A stretch of 13,653 nt of DNA from DASUAO01 sp035763745 (GTDB lineage: Bacteria; Actinomycetota; Acidimicrobiia; IMCC26256; PALSA-555): contig DASUAO010000019.1 of the NCBI GenBank assembly GCA_035763745.1, positions 1-13,653 of the forward strand, in the 5' to 3' direction. Below, piece by piece: positions 13,261 through 13,653 of the stretch. The position numbers were made by a program, and so were the translations under genes. Within the stretch, counting starts at the first letter, position 1. The number at the start of each line of letters is the position of its first letter. Under the pieces are notes generated by a model. That model saw only the letters and a list, made by a program, of their open reading frames with translations, ran no database searches and was not told the DNA's origin.

Positions 13261-13653
13261 ATGGGCCTGATGCGAACGCGACTGCACGTGATCGCGGGCG
13301 ACGCACGCGGGCGTGTCCTCGAGGTGCCCGAAGGCGCCCGACCGACGGCCGGGCGCGTCCGAGAAGCGCTGTTCGCGTCGCTCGGCGACGTCACCGGCCT
13401 GTGTGTCCTGGACCTGTTCGCCGGGAGCGGGGCCGTCGCCATCGAGGCGCTGTCCCGCGGGGCGGGGTCGGCCGTGCTGGTGGAGCGGGATCGTGCCGCG
13501 GTCGCGGTGTGCCGGGCGAACCTCGAGACGACCGGCACCGCGACGAATGCGCGTGTCGTCCCGAGCGGGGTCGAGGCCTTCCTCGCCCGGACGCCGCCCC
13601 CCGAGGCCCCGTTCGACCTCGTGTGGTGCGACCCGCCGTACGGGGCGGACCCG
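13261..13653 (+). CDS. rsmD: 16S rRNA (guanine966-N2)-methyltransferase RsmD, N-terminal part
   Basis: Methylates G966 of 16S rRNA in the 30S subunit using S-adenosylmethionine. The frame runs to the window end without a stop, giving 131 of an expected 180-200 residues. It opens with the family signature LHVIAGDARGRVLEVPEG (about residues 8-25) and TAGRVREALFASL. The SAM-binding motif I DLFAGSG is at 51-57 and the catalytic DPPY at 124-127. Possible starts are ATG 13261 and ATG 13270. The second gives a product closer to typical RsmD length at the N-terminus; neither has a strong SD (AGGA at 13245-13248 is 12 nt before the first). coaD commonly follows rsmD and may lie just beyond the window. 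Confidence 0.93.
   Translation, partial: MGLMRTRLHVIAGDARGRVLEVPEGARPTAGRVREALFASLGDVTGLCVLDLFAGSGAVAIEALSRGAGSAVLVERDRAAVAVCRANLETTGTATNARVVPSGVEAFLARTPPPEAPFDLVWCDPPYGADP

Noticed and set aside
13234..13287. N-terminal extension of 18 residues on the DUF853 protein
   Set aside because: It would overlap the start of rsmD, is not similar to family members, and the ATG at 13233 begins the normal sequence.

Overview
The window is a roughly 70% GC stretch of bacterial chromosome. It very likely comes from an actinomycetote outside the best-studied genera, and Acidimicrobiia or a related lineage would fit. Supporting evidence is a surface protein with an LAxTG (class E) sorting signal, an MhuD-type haem oxygenase homologue, a GTP-type PEP carboxykinase, a stand-alone Lrp/AsnC ligand-binding protein, a 13E12-type DUF222/HNH gene and a remnant of a DinB/DUF664 gene. 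Class-level placement is inference. No tRNA, rRNA, CRISPR array, insertion sequence or prophage was seen.

Layout: (1) Positions 1-1054 hold the 3' end of a large cell-wall-anchored protein and a small exported protein of unknown function. (2) Positions 1055-1446 have no intact gene, only an N-terminal fragment of a DinB/DUF664 protein. (3) Positions 1447-3328 are a tight forward run: MhuD-like haem-degrading enzyme, a four-helix membrane protein made of two similar halves, and D-Ala-D-Ala ligase. (4) Positions 3371-5526 on the minus strand carry a small Lrp/AsnC ligand-binding protein and PEP carboxykinase. (5) At 5657 a GlsB/YeaQ-family membrane protein faces rpmB and a degenerate cold-shock-like gene on the minus strand. 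(6) fakA-like DAK2 kinase and recG run forward from 6496 to 10331, divergent from rpmB. (7) A DUF222/HNH gene and a DUF853 HerA-like ATPase lie on the minus strand, followed by the start of rsmD on the plus strand at the window end.

The rpmB / DAK2 kinase / recG / rsmD backbone is a very widespread bacterial neighbourhood (B. subtilis rpmB-yloU-yloV...recG; Streptomyces is similar). Here it lacks the yloU/asp23 gene, has a cold-shock-like gene 2 nt behind rpmB, and carries two opposite-strand genes (HNH and DUF853 ATPase) between recG and rsmD. Most genes are housekeeping: peptidoglycan precursor synthesis (ddl), gluconeogenesis (pckG), ribosome (rpmB, rsmD), fork repair (recG) and fatty-acid phosphorylation (fakA).

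No clear new multi-gene system stands out. The best leads are the duplicated FH...RGR...LQV membrane protein coupled to the haem-oxygenase homologue and ddl, and the cold-shock-like protein that has lost the usual nucleic-acid-binding aromatics. A smaller curiosity is a perfect 18-bp tandem duplication that copies the stop codon of fakA. Gene boundaries come from reading frames, motifs and Shine-Dalgarno (SD)-like sequences; no database search was possible.
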